Source: Sphingomonas sp. EC-HK361 (GTDB lineage: Bacteria; Pseudomonadota; Alphaproteobacteria; Sphingomonadales; Sphingomonadaceae). Taken from it: DNA of 64,000 nucleotides. The translations under genes were made by a program, and so were the position numbers. The stretch lies in contig NZ_LR701493.1 of the NCBI RefSeq assembly GCF_902498785.1, positions 171,459-235,458 on the forward strand, in the 5' to 3' direction. Shown here one piece after another: positions 1-9,593 of this stretch (position 1 is the first letter of the stretch; every line of letters starts with the position of its first letter). The notes below the pieces were generated by a model. That model saw nothing but the letters and a program-made list of their open reading frames with translations. It was not told the origin of the DNA and searched no databases.

Positions 1-43
1 GCGGGTTGCCTGGGGGCGGGGGCGCCGAAAATGCATCGCTCAT
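1..43 (-). CDS. N-terminal fragment of an unidentified protein downstream of hemD (cut by window edge)
   Basis: Only the first 14 codons are present, reading MSDAFSAPPPPGNP before the edge of the window. An AAGG motif lies about six bases before the ATG and the frame follows hemD on the same strand after a 32-base gap, so it is probably the third gene of the hemC-hemD unit. The Pro-rich start would suit a membrane-anchored protein, and a mitofilin-like protein often occupies this place in relatives, but nothing in the visible part identifies it. Confidence 0.4.
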   Translation of the reverse strand, partial: MSDAFSAPPPPGNP

Positions 44-75
44 TGTCGGCCTTATCCGTTTTGCGGCGTGCGGGG

Positions 76-750
76 TCAACGGCCGAGCGACCGGGCGATT
101 CGCGCGGCGAGCGCGACCATGGCCGCATCGTTCAGCTGATCCGCCACCCCGACGAGCCGCCAGCCGGAACCGGCGGCGCGTGCGACCGCCTCGCTCATCG
201 CGGCCAGCGCGATTTGCGCGCGCACGACGCCGGCCGCGTCGACAACGTGCGCGAAGCGCTCCGCCGCGCGGGGCGAGTGAAGAAGCGCACACCCGCCCGC
301 GATCGATGCGAGCACGTCCGGATCGACGGGAATCGTATCGCTGGCGTAGACGATGACGGTCGCCGCAACATCGGCATGGGCGCGGTGCTCGCGTCCGGCC
401 AGATGGAGAAGGCGCGGCAAGCCCGCGGCGCGGGCACGCACCACCGCTTCCACGATGTCGCCATTGCCGGTGACGGCGACGTTCAGTCCCGCTGCGCGCG
501 CCGCTTTCGCCGTCGCGGTCCCGATCGCGATGATGGGCCGTGTGCCGATCGCCGTGATGGCGTCCCCGCCACAATCGACGGCATTGGCGCTGGTCAGCAA
601 GACGGCGTCGAAGCCTTTCAGTGCCGGCAGTGTTGCCTTGATCGGCACGACCGCGAACAGCGGGCAGCGAATGGCGGTCAGCCCTGCGGCGCTCAGCCGC
701 CGCGACGTGGCTGCGTTGCCCGGCTCTGGCCGCAGGACGGCGACGTGCAT
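76..750 (-). CDS. hemD: Uroporphyrinogen-III synthase
   Basis: HemD closes and inverts ring D of hydroxymethylbilane to give uroporphyrinogen III in cytoplasmic tetrapyrrole synthesis. The 224-residue frame starts MHVAVLRPEPGN and carries the weakly conserved features of the family: an early LRPEPGN, then LLTSANAV near residue 70 and a C-terminal alpha/beta lobe. The family diverges strongly, so position matters: the ATG follows the hemC stop with a one-base gap on the same strand. An upstream in-frame extension of 25 codons would run back into hemC and is rejected. Confidence 0.88.
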   Translation of the reverse strand: MHVAVLRPEPGNAATSRRLSAAGLTAIRCPLFAVVPIKATLPALKGFDAVLLTSANAVDCGGDAITAIGTRPIIAIGTATAKAARAAGLNVAVTGNGDIVEAVVRARAAGLPRLLHLAGREHRAHADVAATVIVYASDTIPVDPDVLASIAGGCALLHSPRAAERFAHVVDAAGVVRAQIALAAMSEAVARAAGSGWRLVGVADQLNDAAMVALAARIARSLGR

Positions 751-751
751 C

Positions 752-1657
752 TCAGGCAAAGAGGCGGCGGATTGCGGGCGGCGCGCGCTCCAGCAGCGCG
801 CGCCCGACCGCCCGGCCGAGCGCAACCGGATCGGCGCCCTCGGCCTCGGCGGAAACCGAATCCGCGCCGTCTTCGGTCAGGATTTCGGCGCGAAGCTGCA
901 TCCCGCCCTTGGAGAGCGTCGCGAGCGCCGCGACCGGCGAATGGCAATCGGCGCCAAGCTCCGCCAGCATCGCGCGCTCGCACATCACACAGCGCAAGGT
1001 GTCCGGATCGCCGATCGCAGCGATGAGGGCTGCGGCGCCGCCACCCGCCAGCGTCTCGATCCCGACCGCGCCTTGCGCCGGTGCGGGCAGCATGACGTCG
1101 ATCGGAATCGAAACGCCCGTATCGCCGCGCCCGAGCCGATCGAGACCGGCGGCGGCGAGCAGCGTCGCATCGACCTCGCCGATCGCCAGCTTGGCGAGCC
1201 GCGTATCGACGTTGCCGCGAAAGAGCACGATCTGCAGGTCCGGGCGTAGGCGTAGCAACTGCGCGCGCCGCCGGGGCGAGCTTGTCCCGATGATTGCGCC
1301 CTCGCGCAGCGCATCGATCGACTCGGTGCCGATGATCCGGTCACGCACATCGGCGCGGGGCAGCATCGCCGCGATCGCGATGTCGGCGGGACGGACTGTC
1401 TCGACATCCTTCATCGAATGGACCGCGCAATCGATCTCGCCGGCGAGCAGCGCGCGGTCAAGTTCCTTGGTCCACAGCGCCTTGCCGCCGATCTCGGCGA
1501 GCGCGCGGTCCTGCACCCGGTCGCCCGTCGTCCTTATGACGACGATCTCGATCGCATCGTCGCCCCAGCCATGCGCGGCGATGAGCGCATCGCGCACCAT
1601 CCCCGCCTGCGTCAGCGCCAGCGGCGATCCGCGCGTCCCGATCCGAAAGCTCTCCAC
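752..1657 (-). CDS. hemC: Porphobilinogen deaminase (hydroxymethylbilane synthase)
   Basis: HemC polymerises four porphobilinogens into hydroxymethylbilane. The signature IGTRGSPLALTQ stands at the N terminus, followed by IVVIRTTGDRVQD, FTKELD-like WTKELDRALL and a GTSSPRRRAQLL segment that binds substrate carboxylates. The dipyrromethane cofactor cysteine is expected in LGADCHSPVAAL. I chose the GTG at 1657 (301 residues) because AAGAAGG precedes it and it leaves about 50 bases for promoters before the divergent tsaD; the ATG at 1693 would leave only 17. hemD follows directly. Confidence 0.93.
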   Translation of the reverse strand: MESFRIGTRGSPLALTQAGMVRDALIAAHGWGDDAIEIVVIRTTGDRVQDRALAEIGGKALWTKELDRALLAGEIDCAVHSMKDVETVRPADIAIAAMLPRADVRDRIIGTESIDALREGAIIGTSSPRRRAQLLRLRPDLQIVLFRGNVDTRLAKLAIGEVDATLLAAAGLDRLGRGDTGVSIPIDVMLPAPAQGAVGIETLAGGGAAALIAAIGDPDTLRCVMCERAMLAELGADCHSPVAALATLSKGGMQLRAEILTEDGADSVSAEAEGADPVALGRAVGRALLERAPPAIRRLFA

Positions 1658-1710
1658 GCCGCCTTCTTGCAACCTTCGACAAGCCCGGGGCAAGCGGTTA
1701 GGACGCGGCG

Positions 1711-2736
1711 ATGCTCATCCTCGGCCTGGAATCCTCGTGCGACGAAACCGCCGCGGCGCTCGTGACGGGCGACCGGCAGGTGCTTGCGCATCGCCTGCTC
1801 GGCCAGGAAGCCGCGCATCGTCCGTTCGGCGGCGTCGTTCCGGAGATCGCGGCGCGTGCGCATGTCGAGGCGCTGGAGCCGCTCGTCGCAGCCGCGCTGG
1901 CTGATGCAGGCGTCACGCTTGCCGATGTCGATGCGGTCGCCGCGACCGCGGGGCCTGGACTCATCGGTGGCGTCATGGTGGGGCTGGTGACCGGCAAGGC
2001 ACTCGCCCACGCGGCGGGCAAGCCGTTGATCGCGGTCAATCATCTGGAGGGGCACGCGCTCAGCCCGCGGCTCGCCGACCCCGATCTCGATTTCCCCTAT
2101 CTGCTGCTCCTCGTATCGGGTGGGCACTGCCAGTTGCTGCTCGTCGAAGGGGTCGGCCGCTACCGCCGGCTCGCGACGACGATCGACGATGCGGCGGGCG
2201 AGGCCTTCGACAAGACCGCGAAGCTGCTGGGGCTGGGCTTTCCGGGCGGGCCCGCGGTCGAGCGTGCGGCGGCGGCGGGCGATCCGCGCGCGGTGCCGCT
2301 GCCGCGCCCGCTCGTCGGATCGGGGGAGCCGCATTTCTCCTTTGCGGGGCTGAAGAGCGCGGTCGCGCGCGCGGTCGGGCAGCATTCGCCCGAAGATCTG
2401 GCTGCGTCGTTCCAGCAGGCGGTGGTCGATTGCCTGGTCGATCGCACGCGGATCGCGATCGACAAGGCGGACGGCGTGTCCGCGCTGGTCGTTGCGGGCG
2501 GTGTCGCGGCGAACCAAGCGGTGCGCGGGGCGTTGACGACGCTTGCGGGCGAACATGGCCTGCGCTTCGTCGCCCCGCCGCTGTGGCTGTGCACCGACAA
2601 CGCGGCGATGATCGCCTGGGCCGGCGCCGAGCGGTTCGCCGCAGGCCTGACCGATCCGCTCGACGTGCCGGCGCGCCCGCGCTGGCCGCTCGATCCGGCA
2701 GCGGAAACGGTACGCGGGGCGGGGGTGAAGGCATGA
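1711..2736 (+). CDS. tsaD: tRNA N6-threonylcarbamoyladenosine (t6A37) transferase subunit
   Basis: TsaD transfers the threonylcarbamoyl group to A37 of ANN-decoding tRNAs together with TsaB and TsaE. The 341-residue protein begins [18 protein letters not shown], has the metal-binding HLEGHALSP box around residue 112, the [12 protein letters not shown] phosphate loop around residue 135, and ends with the [13 protein letters not shown] and [12 protein letters not shown] segments of the ASKHA fold. It is full length. Its TGA overlaps the gpsA ATG by three bases (ATGA), so the two are translationally coupled. hemC is divergent. Confidence 0.96.
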   Translation: MLILGLESSCDETAAALVTGDRQVLAHRLLGQEAAHRPFGGVVPEIAARAHVEALEPLVAAALADAGVTLADVDAVAATAGPGLIGGVMVGLVTGKALAHAAGKPLIAVNHLEGHALSPRLADPDLDFPYLLLLVSGGHCQLLLVEGVGRYRRLATTIDDAAGEAFDKTAKLLGLGFPGGPAVERAAAAGDPRAVPLPRPLVGSGEPHFSFAGLKSAVARAVGQHSPEDLAASFQQAVVDCLVDRTRIAIDKADGVSALVVAGGVAANQAVRGALTTLAGEHGLRFVAPPLWLCTDNAAMIAWAGAERFAAGLTDPLDVPARPRWPLDPAAETVRGAGVKA

Positions 2737-3707
2737 AAATCGGTGTCATCGGCGGCGGCGCCTGGGGCACTGCCCTCGCGCAGGTCGCTGCGCGCGGCGG
2801 GCAGGACGTGACGCTGTGGGCGCTCGAGCCCGATGTGGTGTCGGCGATCAACGACGTGCACGAAAACATCCTGTTCCTGCGCAACGTGCCGCTGTCGCCG
2901 TCGATTCGCGCGACCGGGTCGCTCGGCGAGCTGGCGGGCTGCGATGCGCTGCTCGTCGTCGCACCCGCGCAGCACGTTCGCGCTGTCCTTGCCGAAACCG
3001 CGGTCGGCGCGACCCCGCTGGTGCTGTGTGCCAAGGGCATCGAGGCGGGCACGCGGATGCTGGTCGGAGAGGTCGCGGCGCAAATCCACCCGCGCGCGCC
3101 GATCGCGGTCCTGTCGGGGCCGACCTTCGCGCACGAAGTCGCAGCCGGACAGCCGACCGCGGTGACGCTCGCCTGCGAAGACGCTGACCTGCAGCGCGCG
3201 CTGGCCGATCGCCTTGCCGGCCCCGCGTTTCGCCCCTACGCATCGGACGACGTGATCGGGGCGGAAATCGGCGGCGCGGTGAAGAACGTGCTCGCGATCG
3301 CGTGCGGCGTCGTCGAGGGTGCAGGACTTGGCCAGAACGCCCGCGCGGCGCTGATCGCGCGCGGTTTTGCCGAAATGACCCGCTTCGGGCTGTCGCGCGG
3401 CGCGCGGGCGGAGACGCTTGCGGGGCTGTCGGGGCTCGGCGATCTGGTGCTTACCTGTTCATCGACCGCCTCGCGCAATTTCTCGCTCGGGGTCGCGCTC
3501 GGCCGTGGTGAGCCGGCGGCGATGCATCTCGCCGACCGGCGCACCGTCGCCGAAGGCGCGCTGACGGCGCCTGTCCTGCGCGAGGCGGCGGCGGAGGTGG
3601 GGGTCGATATGCCGATCGTCGAGGCGGTCGGGCGCCTGCTGGACGGCGCGCCCGCGCCGGCGGTGATCGATGCGCTGCTGTCGAGGCCCTTGCGCGGCGA
3701 AGCCTAG
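2733..3707 (+). CDS. gpsA: NAD(P)H-dependent glycerol-3-phosphate dehydrogenase
   Basis: GpsA reduces dihydroxyacetone phosphate to sn-glycerol-3-phosphate for phospholipid synthesis. The 324 residues start [17 protein letters not shown], a Rossmann GxGxxG loop, followed by CAKGIEAGT and [13 protein letters not shown] in the active site, the catalytic-lysine region [17 protein letters not shown], and [14 protein letters not shown] near the C terminus. The start is fixed by the ATGA overlap with tsaD. An AsmA-like gene converges on it 10 bases downstream. Confidence 0.96.
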   Translation: MKIGVIGGGAWGTALAQVAARGGQDVTLWALEPDVVSAINDVHENILFLRNVPLSPSIRATGSLGELAGCDALLVVAPAQHVRAVLAETAVGATPLVLCAKGIEAGTRMLVGEVAAQIHPRAPIAVLSGPTFAHEVAAGQPTAVTLACEDADLQRALADRLAGPAFRPYASDDVIGAEIGGAVKNVLAIACGVVEGAGLGQNARAALIARGFAEMTRFGLSRGARAETLAGLSGLGDLVLTCSSTASRNFSLGVALGRGEPAAMHLADRRTVAEGALTAPVLREAAAEVGVDMPIVEAVGRLLDGAPAPAVIDALLSRPLRGEA

Positions 3708-3717
3708 CGCGGTCGCT

Positions 3718-5574
3718 CTAGCGCAGCACCTGCGCGGCGAGCGCGCCGCAATCGGCGTCGGTCGCGGTCGGGCCCTGCTTGCCGGTGATCGCGCGGCCGA
3801 TCGCTTTGAAGAAATTGCCCACCGACTTGACCTGCTTCGGCACGATGATGTCGGGCAGCCTGATCGTCCCCGCCATCGTCGCGGAGCCGGGGAGGCGCAG
3901 GATGCTGTTGTGCTTGGGCGCGCCGGTCAGGGTAATCGCCAGGCGTTCGTCGGGGAAGCTGATCGTGCCCGTGCCGCGAGACTGACTCTGCGTCGTGTCG
4001 AGGATCAGCGGTGAGACGGTGCCGCGCCCACTGCGCATCGGCAGACCTAGGATCACGCAGCGCAAGCCGGCGCGGTCGTCGTCGCCGGCGGTCAGCGCGC
4101 GACCGGCATCGAAGCCGAGCGCGCTCGCGATTCTGGCCGGCAGCTGCCCGTCGCGCGCGGCTAGCCCGATACGGCCGTCGGCGCGGCCGATCGCCTCGCG
4201 GATGGTGCTGCCACGCCCGGTCAGCACGGCGCGCGCATCGACCCGGCCCGTCACCGATCCGCCGCCGCCGGCCAGCGCGCCGATGCTGCTGCCCGACAGC
4301 CGCAGGTCGAGTGCGAGTTTGGGTTCCTTGCGTCCGTCCTGATCGACGACCGCGCGCCCGGTGATCGCGCCCTGCCGCATCGCGATCCCGAGCGGATCGA
4401 TGGTAAGCCTTTGATGATCGAGGACGAGCGTGCCCTGCATCGCGGTGATCGGCGATTCGCCCTGCCGCTGGACGACGCGGCGCACGCGGAACGTAAACCG
4501 CCCGTCGGTCCTGCCGATCTTGGCGAGGTTGATGCGGGTATCGGGCACCAGTCGCGGGCCGATGGCGCGCTCCTTCGCTTCACCTTGCGCGATGCCCTCG
4601 TCCGAGGACAGATCGTCGAAATCGAGCACGCCGGCGTCGAAATCGCCGGCCAGCTTCGTGCGGCCATCGACCTTCTCGACCTTCAGCTTGCCGGCGAAGC
4701 GCGATCGGCCGACCGTCCCCTCCAGCCGCGGGATCGTCCAGGTTTCGCCGTCGCGCTCGACATGCGCGGAAAGGCCGACCGGCTGGGTGCGGAACAGCCC
4801 CGCCTCGATGATCGCGTCGATCAGCTTCAGGTCGCTCGCGCGGGCGGTGACGTCCAGCGTCATCGAATCGGTGTCGAGCGGATGCGCCATCGTGCCTTTC
4901 GCCGTCATCGCCAGCGCAGCGCCGTCGATCTTCGCGGTGAACGGCCAGCGGCCGTCGGCCCCGCCGGCTATGGCCGGGCCGGTCGCTTCGATGATGACCG
5001 GCGCGCCGCGAACATCGCCTGACCCCGCGATCCGAAAGCCCTGTTTCGTGTCGGAGGCCAGCATCACGCGAAAGCTGCGGCCCTGTTTGGCGTCGCGGTA
5101 GAGCACCGTCGTGCCGCGAATGACGAGCGAATCGAGCGGACGCCCGCCCGGTCCCTTGCGGTCGCTCGACTCGCCCCAATTGACCCGGCCGTCCTTCGCC
5201 CTGACGAGCGTGAGCGTCGCACGTTCGACCGAGAGTTCGCGCACCTTGAAGCGTCCGCGCAGCAGCGGGAGTGCGAGAAAACCGATCCGCGCGTCGGCGA
5301 TGCGCGCAAGGTCGCCCTCGCCCGCCCATCGCGCCTGCGGGATGCGGATGTCGGTCACGCGGAGCATGGGATGGAAGCCGAAGCCATCGATCCGCTCCAC
5401 CCGCCCGATCGTGACGGTGCGGCCGAAGCGGCGCGACAGCCGATCCTCGATCATTCCCTTGAGCATGCCCCAGGGAAAGGCCGCGAGCAGCATCAACAGT
5501 GCCGCGATAATGCCCGCGACGATCGCCGCGCTCCAGCGGACGCGCTTGTCGGAAAGGATCGCGGCTGTCCTCAT
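3718..5574 (-). CDS. AsmA family inner-membrane/periplasmic protein
   Basis: This 618-residue protein has a short cytoplasmic N terminus and one membrane anchor at about residues 14-36 (WSAAIVAGIIAALLMLLAAF). An AsmA-type N-terminal segment follows (ILSRRFGRTV-like SRRFGRTVTIGRVERIDG), then a long beta-rich periplasmic region with repeated LxIDPLGIAMRQG-type strands. AsmA-like proteins form bridge-like structures and are linked to outer-membrane lipid homeostasis; the exact substrate here is unknown. It stands alone, convergent with gpsA and upstream-facing toward the DUF1674 gene on the same strand. Confidence 0.8.
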   Translation of the reverse strand: MRTAAILSDKRVRWSAAIVAGIIAALLMLLAAFPWGMLKGMIEDRLSRRFGRTVTIGRVERIDGFGFHPMLRVTDIRIPQARWAGEGDLARIADARIGFLALPLLRGRFKVRELSVERATLTLVRAKDGRVNWGESSDRKGPGGRPLDSLVIRGTTVLYRDAKQGRSFRVMLASDTKQGFRIAGSGDVRGAPVIIEATGPAIAGGADGRWPFTAKIDGAALAMTAKGTMAHPLDTDSMTLDVTARASDLKLIDAIIEAGLFRTQPVGLSAHVERDGETWTIPRLEGTVGRSRFAGKLKVEKVDGRTKLAGDFDAGVLDFDDLSSDEGIAQGEAKERAIGPRLVPDTRINLAKIGRTDGRFTFRVRRVVQRQGESPITAMQGTLVLDHQRLTIDPLGIAMRQGAITGRAVVDQDGRKEPKLALDLRLSGSSIGALAGGGGSVTGRVDARAVLTGRGSTIREAIGRADGRIGLAARDGQLPARIASALGFDAGRALTAGDDDRAGLRCVILGLPMRSGRGTVSPLILDTTQSQSRGTGTISFPDERLAITLTGAPKHNSILRLPGSATMAGTIRLPDIIVPKQVKSVGNFFKAIGRAITGKQGPTATDADCGALAAQVLR

Positions 5575-5623
5575 CCACGCGGAGACGAACGGAGCGGAAA
5601 TTCGTTCCGGGGGCGTTACGCCG

Positions 5624-5785
5624 TCAGAAATCGACCGCGATTCCCTTCAGCATCCAGTCGCCATATCGGGTCGGGTCCTGACCCAGCGGATCGGCAGATT
5701 TCGCGGGCTTTGCGGCGGGTTTCGGGACCGGCGGATTGTCCGAGAGATAGGCCGGTGGTTTGACGGTATCGGGTCGCTTGCCCAT
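5624..5785 (-). CDS. DUF1674 protein, succinate dehydrogenase assembly factor 4-like
   Basis: A 53-residue gene, MGKRPDTVKPPAYLSDN at the N terminus and DPTRYGDWMLKGIAVDF at the C terminus. That C-terminal DPTRYGDW..KG...DF signature is the hallmark of DUF1674/SDHAF4. In mitochondria SDHAF4 binds FAD-loaded SdhA and protects complex II assembly; the bacterial role is inferred from the family. The middle is Pro/Lys/Ala-rich and probably disordered. It is divergent from rsmB with 65 bases between starts. Overlapping longer frames on this strand are shadows. Confidence 0.85.
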   Translation of the reverse strand: MGKRPDTVKPPAYLSDNPPVPKPAAKPAKSADPLGQDPTRYGDWMLKGIAVDF

Positions 5786-5850
5786 ATGCGCGCCTTTTTC
5801 TTGTCAGGTCAGGCTCGCCAGATCGGCGTGAAAGCGCCAAGGATCAAGGG

Positions 5851-7131
5851 ATGATGACGAAGACGCCGGGCGGACAGCGCCCGCCAGAACCGCTCGGCAC
5901 CGCGACTCGCCGGGCGGCGCTGCGCCTGCTCGACGCGGTGCTCCGCCGCGGCGATCCGCTCGAGGCGGCGCTCGCGAATGCGACGCGTGCGCTGCACGGT
6001 GGACCCGATCGTGGGCTCGCCCATGCCATTGCGGCGGAAACGCTGCGGCGCTTGCCGGATCTCGACGTGCTGATTGATTCGGCGACGAAGCAGCGCCTGC
6101 CCGACGACGCCAAGGCGCGCTTTGCGCTGCGTATCGCGCTCGTCCAGGTGCTCGCGCTCGGCACGCCCCCCCACGCCGCGATCGCGACGGTGCTGCCGCT
6201 GGTCGATGGCGGACCCAAGCGACTGGTCCACGGCGTCTTCGGCACGCTAATGCGCCAGGGAGCGGCGCTTGCCGAAATACCGACGCTGCCAGCCGACACT
6301 GCGGCACGTTGGCGAGCGGCCTGGGGCGAAGACGCCGTCGTCGCGGCGGCGCGGGCGATCGCGGCACCGCCGCCGCTCGATCTGTCGCTCGTCGCCGACG
6401 ATGCGGCGCCCGGCGGCGAATCGCTTGCGCCGCGCCACACCCGGATCGAGGACGCCGCCCCGGTGCCCGATCTGCCGGGGTTCGCCGAAGGGCGCTGGTG
6501 GGTGCAGGACCTCGCTGCGTCGATCCCGGCGCGGCTGCTCGGCGAAGGGCAGGGCCGCGTGCTCGATCTGTGCGCGGCGCCGGGCGGCAAGACGCTCCAG
6601 CTCGCGGCGGCGGGTTGGGACGTCACTGCGCTCGACATATCCGAAAGTCGTCTCGCGCGACTTCGCGACAACCTCGCGCGCACTTCGCTTGCGGCGACGA
6701 TCGTGCGCGCCGATGCGCTCGACTGGTCGCCAAAGGCGCCGTTCGATGCGGTGCTGATCGACGCGCCGTGCAGCGCGACCGGAATCTTCCGCCGCCACCC
6801 CGACGTGCTGTACCGCGTCCGCCCGAGCGTGATTGCGGAAATGGCCGATCTCCAGCGGCGAATCCTGGCGCGCGCAGCGGACTGGGTGCGGCCCGGCGGC
6901 ACGCTGATCTATGCGACGTGCTCGCTGGAGCCTGAGGAGGGCGAGGCGCAGCTCGCCGCGTTCCTTGCCGAGCGGACCGACTACCATGTGACACCCGCAA
7001 CCGCGCGGGAGCTGCCGGTAGGTATCGCCCCTCGCGACGACGGCACTGTTCGCACCCTGCCAGGCACGCTCGCCGAGAAAGGCGGATGCGACGGCTTCTT
7101 CATCGCACGGCTTACCCGCGCTTCCGCCTGA
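5851..7131 (+). CDS. rsmB: RsmB-type 16S rRNA (cytosine-5) methyltransferase
   Basis: This RsmB/Sun-family enzyme (426 residues) methylates cytosine C5 in 16S rRNA (position 967 in E. coli). Residues about 15-135 form a NusB-like RNA-binding domain. The C-terminal Rossmann domain has the SAM loop LDLCAAPGGKTLQLAA, the motif IV cysteine in IDAPCSATGIFRRHPD and the catalytic cysteine of motif VI in YATCSLEPEEGE. AAGGG directly precedes the tandem ATGATG start. rpe follows after 26 bases. Confidence 0.92.
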   Translation: MMTKTPGGQRPPEPLGTATRRAALRLLDAVLRRGDPLEAALANATRALHGGPDRGLAHAIAAETLRRLPDLDVLIDSATKQRLPDDAKARFALRIALVQVLALGTPPHAAIATVLPLVDGGPKRLVHGVFGTLMRQGAALAEIPTLPADTAARWRAAWGEDAVVAAARAIAAPPPLDLSLVADDAAPGGESLAPRHTRIEDAAPVPDLPGFAEGRWWVQDLAASIPARLLGEGQGRVLDLCAAPGGKTLQLAAAGWDVTALDISESRLARLRDNLARTSLAATIVRADALDWSPKAPFDAVLIDAPCSATGIFRRHPDVLYRVRPSVIAEMADLQRRILARAADWVRPGGTLIYATCSLEPEEGEAQLAAFLAERTDYHVTPATARELPVGIAPRDDGTVRTLPGTLAEKGGCDGFFIARLTRASA

Positions 7132-7157
7132 GCGCCGACTTCGCTAGGGACAGCGCC

Positions 7158-7820
7158 ATGCAGCAGCCAGTCCGTATCGCCCCCTCCATCCTCTCCGCCG
7201 ATTTCGCGAAACTGGGCGAGGAGGTGCGCGCGATCGACGCGGCGGGCGCCGACTGGATCCATGTCGACGTTATGGACGGCCATTTCGTCCCCAACATCAC
7301 GATCGGCCCGGCGGTGGTGAAGGCGCTGCGCCCGCACACGACGAAGCCGCTCGACGTGCATCTCATGATCGCGCCGGTCGATCCCTATCTCGATGCCTTT
7401 GCCGAGGCCGGCGCCGACACGATCAGCATCCATGTCGAGGCCGGGCCGCACACCCATCGCAGTCTCCAGCACATCCGCTCGCTCGGCAAGCGCGCGGGGG
7501 TCGTGCTGACCCCGCAGACCCCGGCCAAGGCGCTCGATTATCTGATCGAGGCGGTCGATCTGGTGCTGGTGATGAGCGTCAATCCCGGTTTCGGCGGGCA
7601 GAGCTTCATCGAGAGTTCGCTGCGCAAGATCGAAAGTGTGCGCACGATGATCGACAAGGGCGGTTACATCGTCGATCTCGAGGTCGATGGCGGCATCGAC
7701 GCCACGACCGCACCACGCGCCATTGCCGCGGGCGCCGACGCGCTGGTGGCGGGCACCGCGACTTTCCGTGGCGGGCCGGACTGCTATGCCGCCAATATCC
7801 GCGCGCTGCGGGGATCGTGA
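7158..7820 (+). CDS. rpe: Ribulose-phosphate 3-epimerase
   Basis: Rpe interconverts ribulose-5-phosphate and xylulose-5-phosphate in the pentose phosphate pathway. The 220-residue TIM barrel starts MQQPVRIAPSILSADF; IHVDVMDGHFVPNITIGP holds metal-binding His/Asp residues, LDVHLMI adds a His, LVMSVNPGFGGQ is the phosphate loop and DLEVDGGID the second catalytic Asp. A longer frame from 7086 overlaps rsmB and is not used. Its TGA overlaps the GTG of the next gene (GTGA). Confidence 0.96.
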   Translation: MQQPVRIAPSILSADFAKLGEEVRAIDAAGADWIHVDVMDGHFVPNITIGPAVVKALRPHTTKPLDVHLMIAPVDPYLDAFAEAGADTISIHVEAGPHTHRSLQHIRSLGKRAGVVLTPQTPAKALDYLIEAVDLVLVMSVNPGFGGQSFIESSLRKIESVRTMIDKGGYIVDLEVDGGIDATTAPRAIAAGADALVAGTATFRGGPDCYAANIRALRGS

Positions 7821-9550
7821 AGGACGACGCATCGACACCCGGCACCGACGGGGTCGAGGAAGGCAAGCGGCTGATCCGCATCGGCGGGGATAAGGGGCTG
7901 AGCCTCGCCGATCGCCTGTCCGAACGATTCCACAGACTGACCTGGCGCACGCCGCTCCACACCATGCGGCTGAAAGGGCGGTATCCGCTGAAGCTCATCG
8001 CGGTGCCCGACGATCCGATCTTCGGCGACGTCGCGCGCGGCCACGCACTTCTCGACGGAATGCTCAGCTATCGCGGCACGCGTGTCGATGTGGAGACGCT
8101 CGACTTCGCCAGGCTCGCGGCGCCGACGCCGATGGCCGAGTATATCCACAGCTTTGCGTGGCTGCGCGACCTCTCCTCGGTGGCGACACGGGCGCAAGGC
8201 GCGCCGATCGCCGAGGCGCTGATGGCGGCATGGCTGGCGGTGCACGGCGAGAAGGTCACGCCGCTCGCCTGGCGCGCCGACCTGTGGGGGCGCCGGCTGT
8301 TGTTCTGGATGGGGCACGCGCCGCTGATCCTGTCCTCGACCGACCTCATCTACCGGTCGAAGGTGCTCAACACCCTCGCGCGCGGCGCGCGGCATGTCGA
8401 GCGTGGGGCGGACAAGGCGCCCGCCGGCGCGCCGCGGATTGCCGCGTGGTGCGGGGTCATCGCGGCGGGTCTGCTGATTCCCGGCGGCGATCCGCGCCGG
8501 GCGCTGGGCGAGGCGGGACTGGCGCGCGCGATCGCGAGCGGTATCCACGACGATGGCGGCGTGGTCAGCCGCGCGCCGGCGGCGCTCCTGGACGTCATCG
8601 CGCTGCTCACCCAGCTGCGCGAGGTCTATGACGCGCGGCGGCTGGAGATGCCGGAGGCGGCGCGCGTCGCGCTGGCGCGAATGGTGCCCGCGCTGCTCGG
8701 GGTCGCGCACGCCGACAAGGCGCTGTCGAGCTGGCAGGGCGGCGGACCGCTGCCCGCAGATCGCGTCCAGCAGATCGTCGAGGCGAGCGGCATCCGCTCG
8801 CGTCCGCTGCGCCAGGCGCGCGACTGGGGCTATCAGCGGCTCGCCGCGGGCAGCGCGGTCGCGATCATGGACGCCGCCCCGCCGCCGGTCGCGCGCGTCG
8901 TCGAGGGCGGGTGCGCATCCACGCTGGCGTTCGAGTTCTCCGACGGGCCGGCGCGGATGATCGTCAATTGCGGCGGCGCGCGCGATCATGTCGCGCAATT
9001 GCCGCAGGCGATCGCGGAAGGGCTGCGGACGACCGCTGCGCATTCGACGCTGACGCTCGCCGATACCAATTCGACCGCGATCCACGCCGACGGCACGCTC
9101 GGGCGCGGGGTCGCCGAGGTCGAGCTCAGCCGGCAGGAGTCGGATGTGGCGAGCCGGATCGAGGCGAGCCATGACGGCTATGTCCGCCGTTTCGGCTTCC
9201 GGCATCGCCGGCAGTTGCTGCTGACCGCCGACGGCAAGGAATTGCGCGGCGAGGATTCGCTGCTGCCCGATGGGCGCAAACGGCGGACGGTGGAGACGCC
9301 ATTCGCCATCCGTTTCCACCTCGGGCGCGGGGTGCAGGCATCGGCGACCGCGGACGGCATGGCCGCGATCCTGCGCCTCGCGGGCGGTGGCCTGTGGCAA
9401 TTCCGCTGCCGCGGGGGCGCGCTGGCGCTTGAGGATAGCGTGTGGATCGACGGCGAGGGGCGGCCTGTCGCGACGCAGCAACTCGTCATCACCGGGCAGG
9501 CGGCAGCCGGCGGCGCCGCGATCAGCTGGGCCTTGAAGCGCGCGGCGTGA
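7817..9550 (+). CDS. Heparinase II/III family protein
   Basis: A 577-residue protein with the layout of alphaproteobacterial heparinase II/III-like proteins: an N-terminal alpha/alpha toroid (about residues 30-330, with [16 protein letters not shown] and [18 protein letters not shown]) and a C-terminal beta-sandwich. [15 protein letters not shown] at about residue 415 is the conserved start of the heparinase C-terminal domain. No signal peptide is visible. Substrate is unknown; family members are polysaccharide lyases or act in envelope polysaccharide metabolism. The GTG start is set by overlap with rpe; purH follows 43 bases later. Confidence 0.85.
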   Translation: MKDDASTPGTDGVEEGKRLIRIGGDKGLSLADRLSERFHRLTWRTPLHTMRLKGRYPLKLIAVPDDPIFGDVARGHALLDGMLSYRGTRVDVETLDFARLAAPTPMAEYIHSFAWLRDLSSVATRAQGAPIAEALMAAWLAVHGEKVTPLAWRADLWGRRLLFWMGHAPLILSSTDLIYRSKVLNTLARGARHVERGADKAPAGAPRIAAWCGVIAAGLLIPGGDPRRALGEAGLARAIASGIHDDGGVVSRAPAALLDVIALLTQLREVYDARRLEMPEAARVALARMVPALLGVAHADKALSSWQGGGPLPADRVQQIVEASGIRSRPLRQARDWGYQRLAAGSAVAIMDAAPPPVARVVEGGCASTLAFEFSDGPARMIVNCGGARDHVAQLPQAIAEGLRTTAAHSTLTLADTNSTAIHADGTLGRGVAEVELSRQESDVASRIEASHDGYVRRFGFRHRRQLLLTADGKELRGEDSLLPDGRKRRTVETPFAIRFHLGRGVQASATADGMAAILRLAGGGLWQFRCRGGALALEDSVWIDGEGRPVATQQLVITGQAAAGGAAISWALKRAA

Positions 9551-9593
9551 GGCGTCAAGGGGGCGGCACCCTGCCATCCCCGGAGTTCCATCG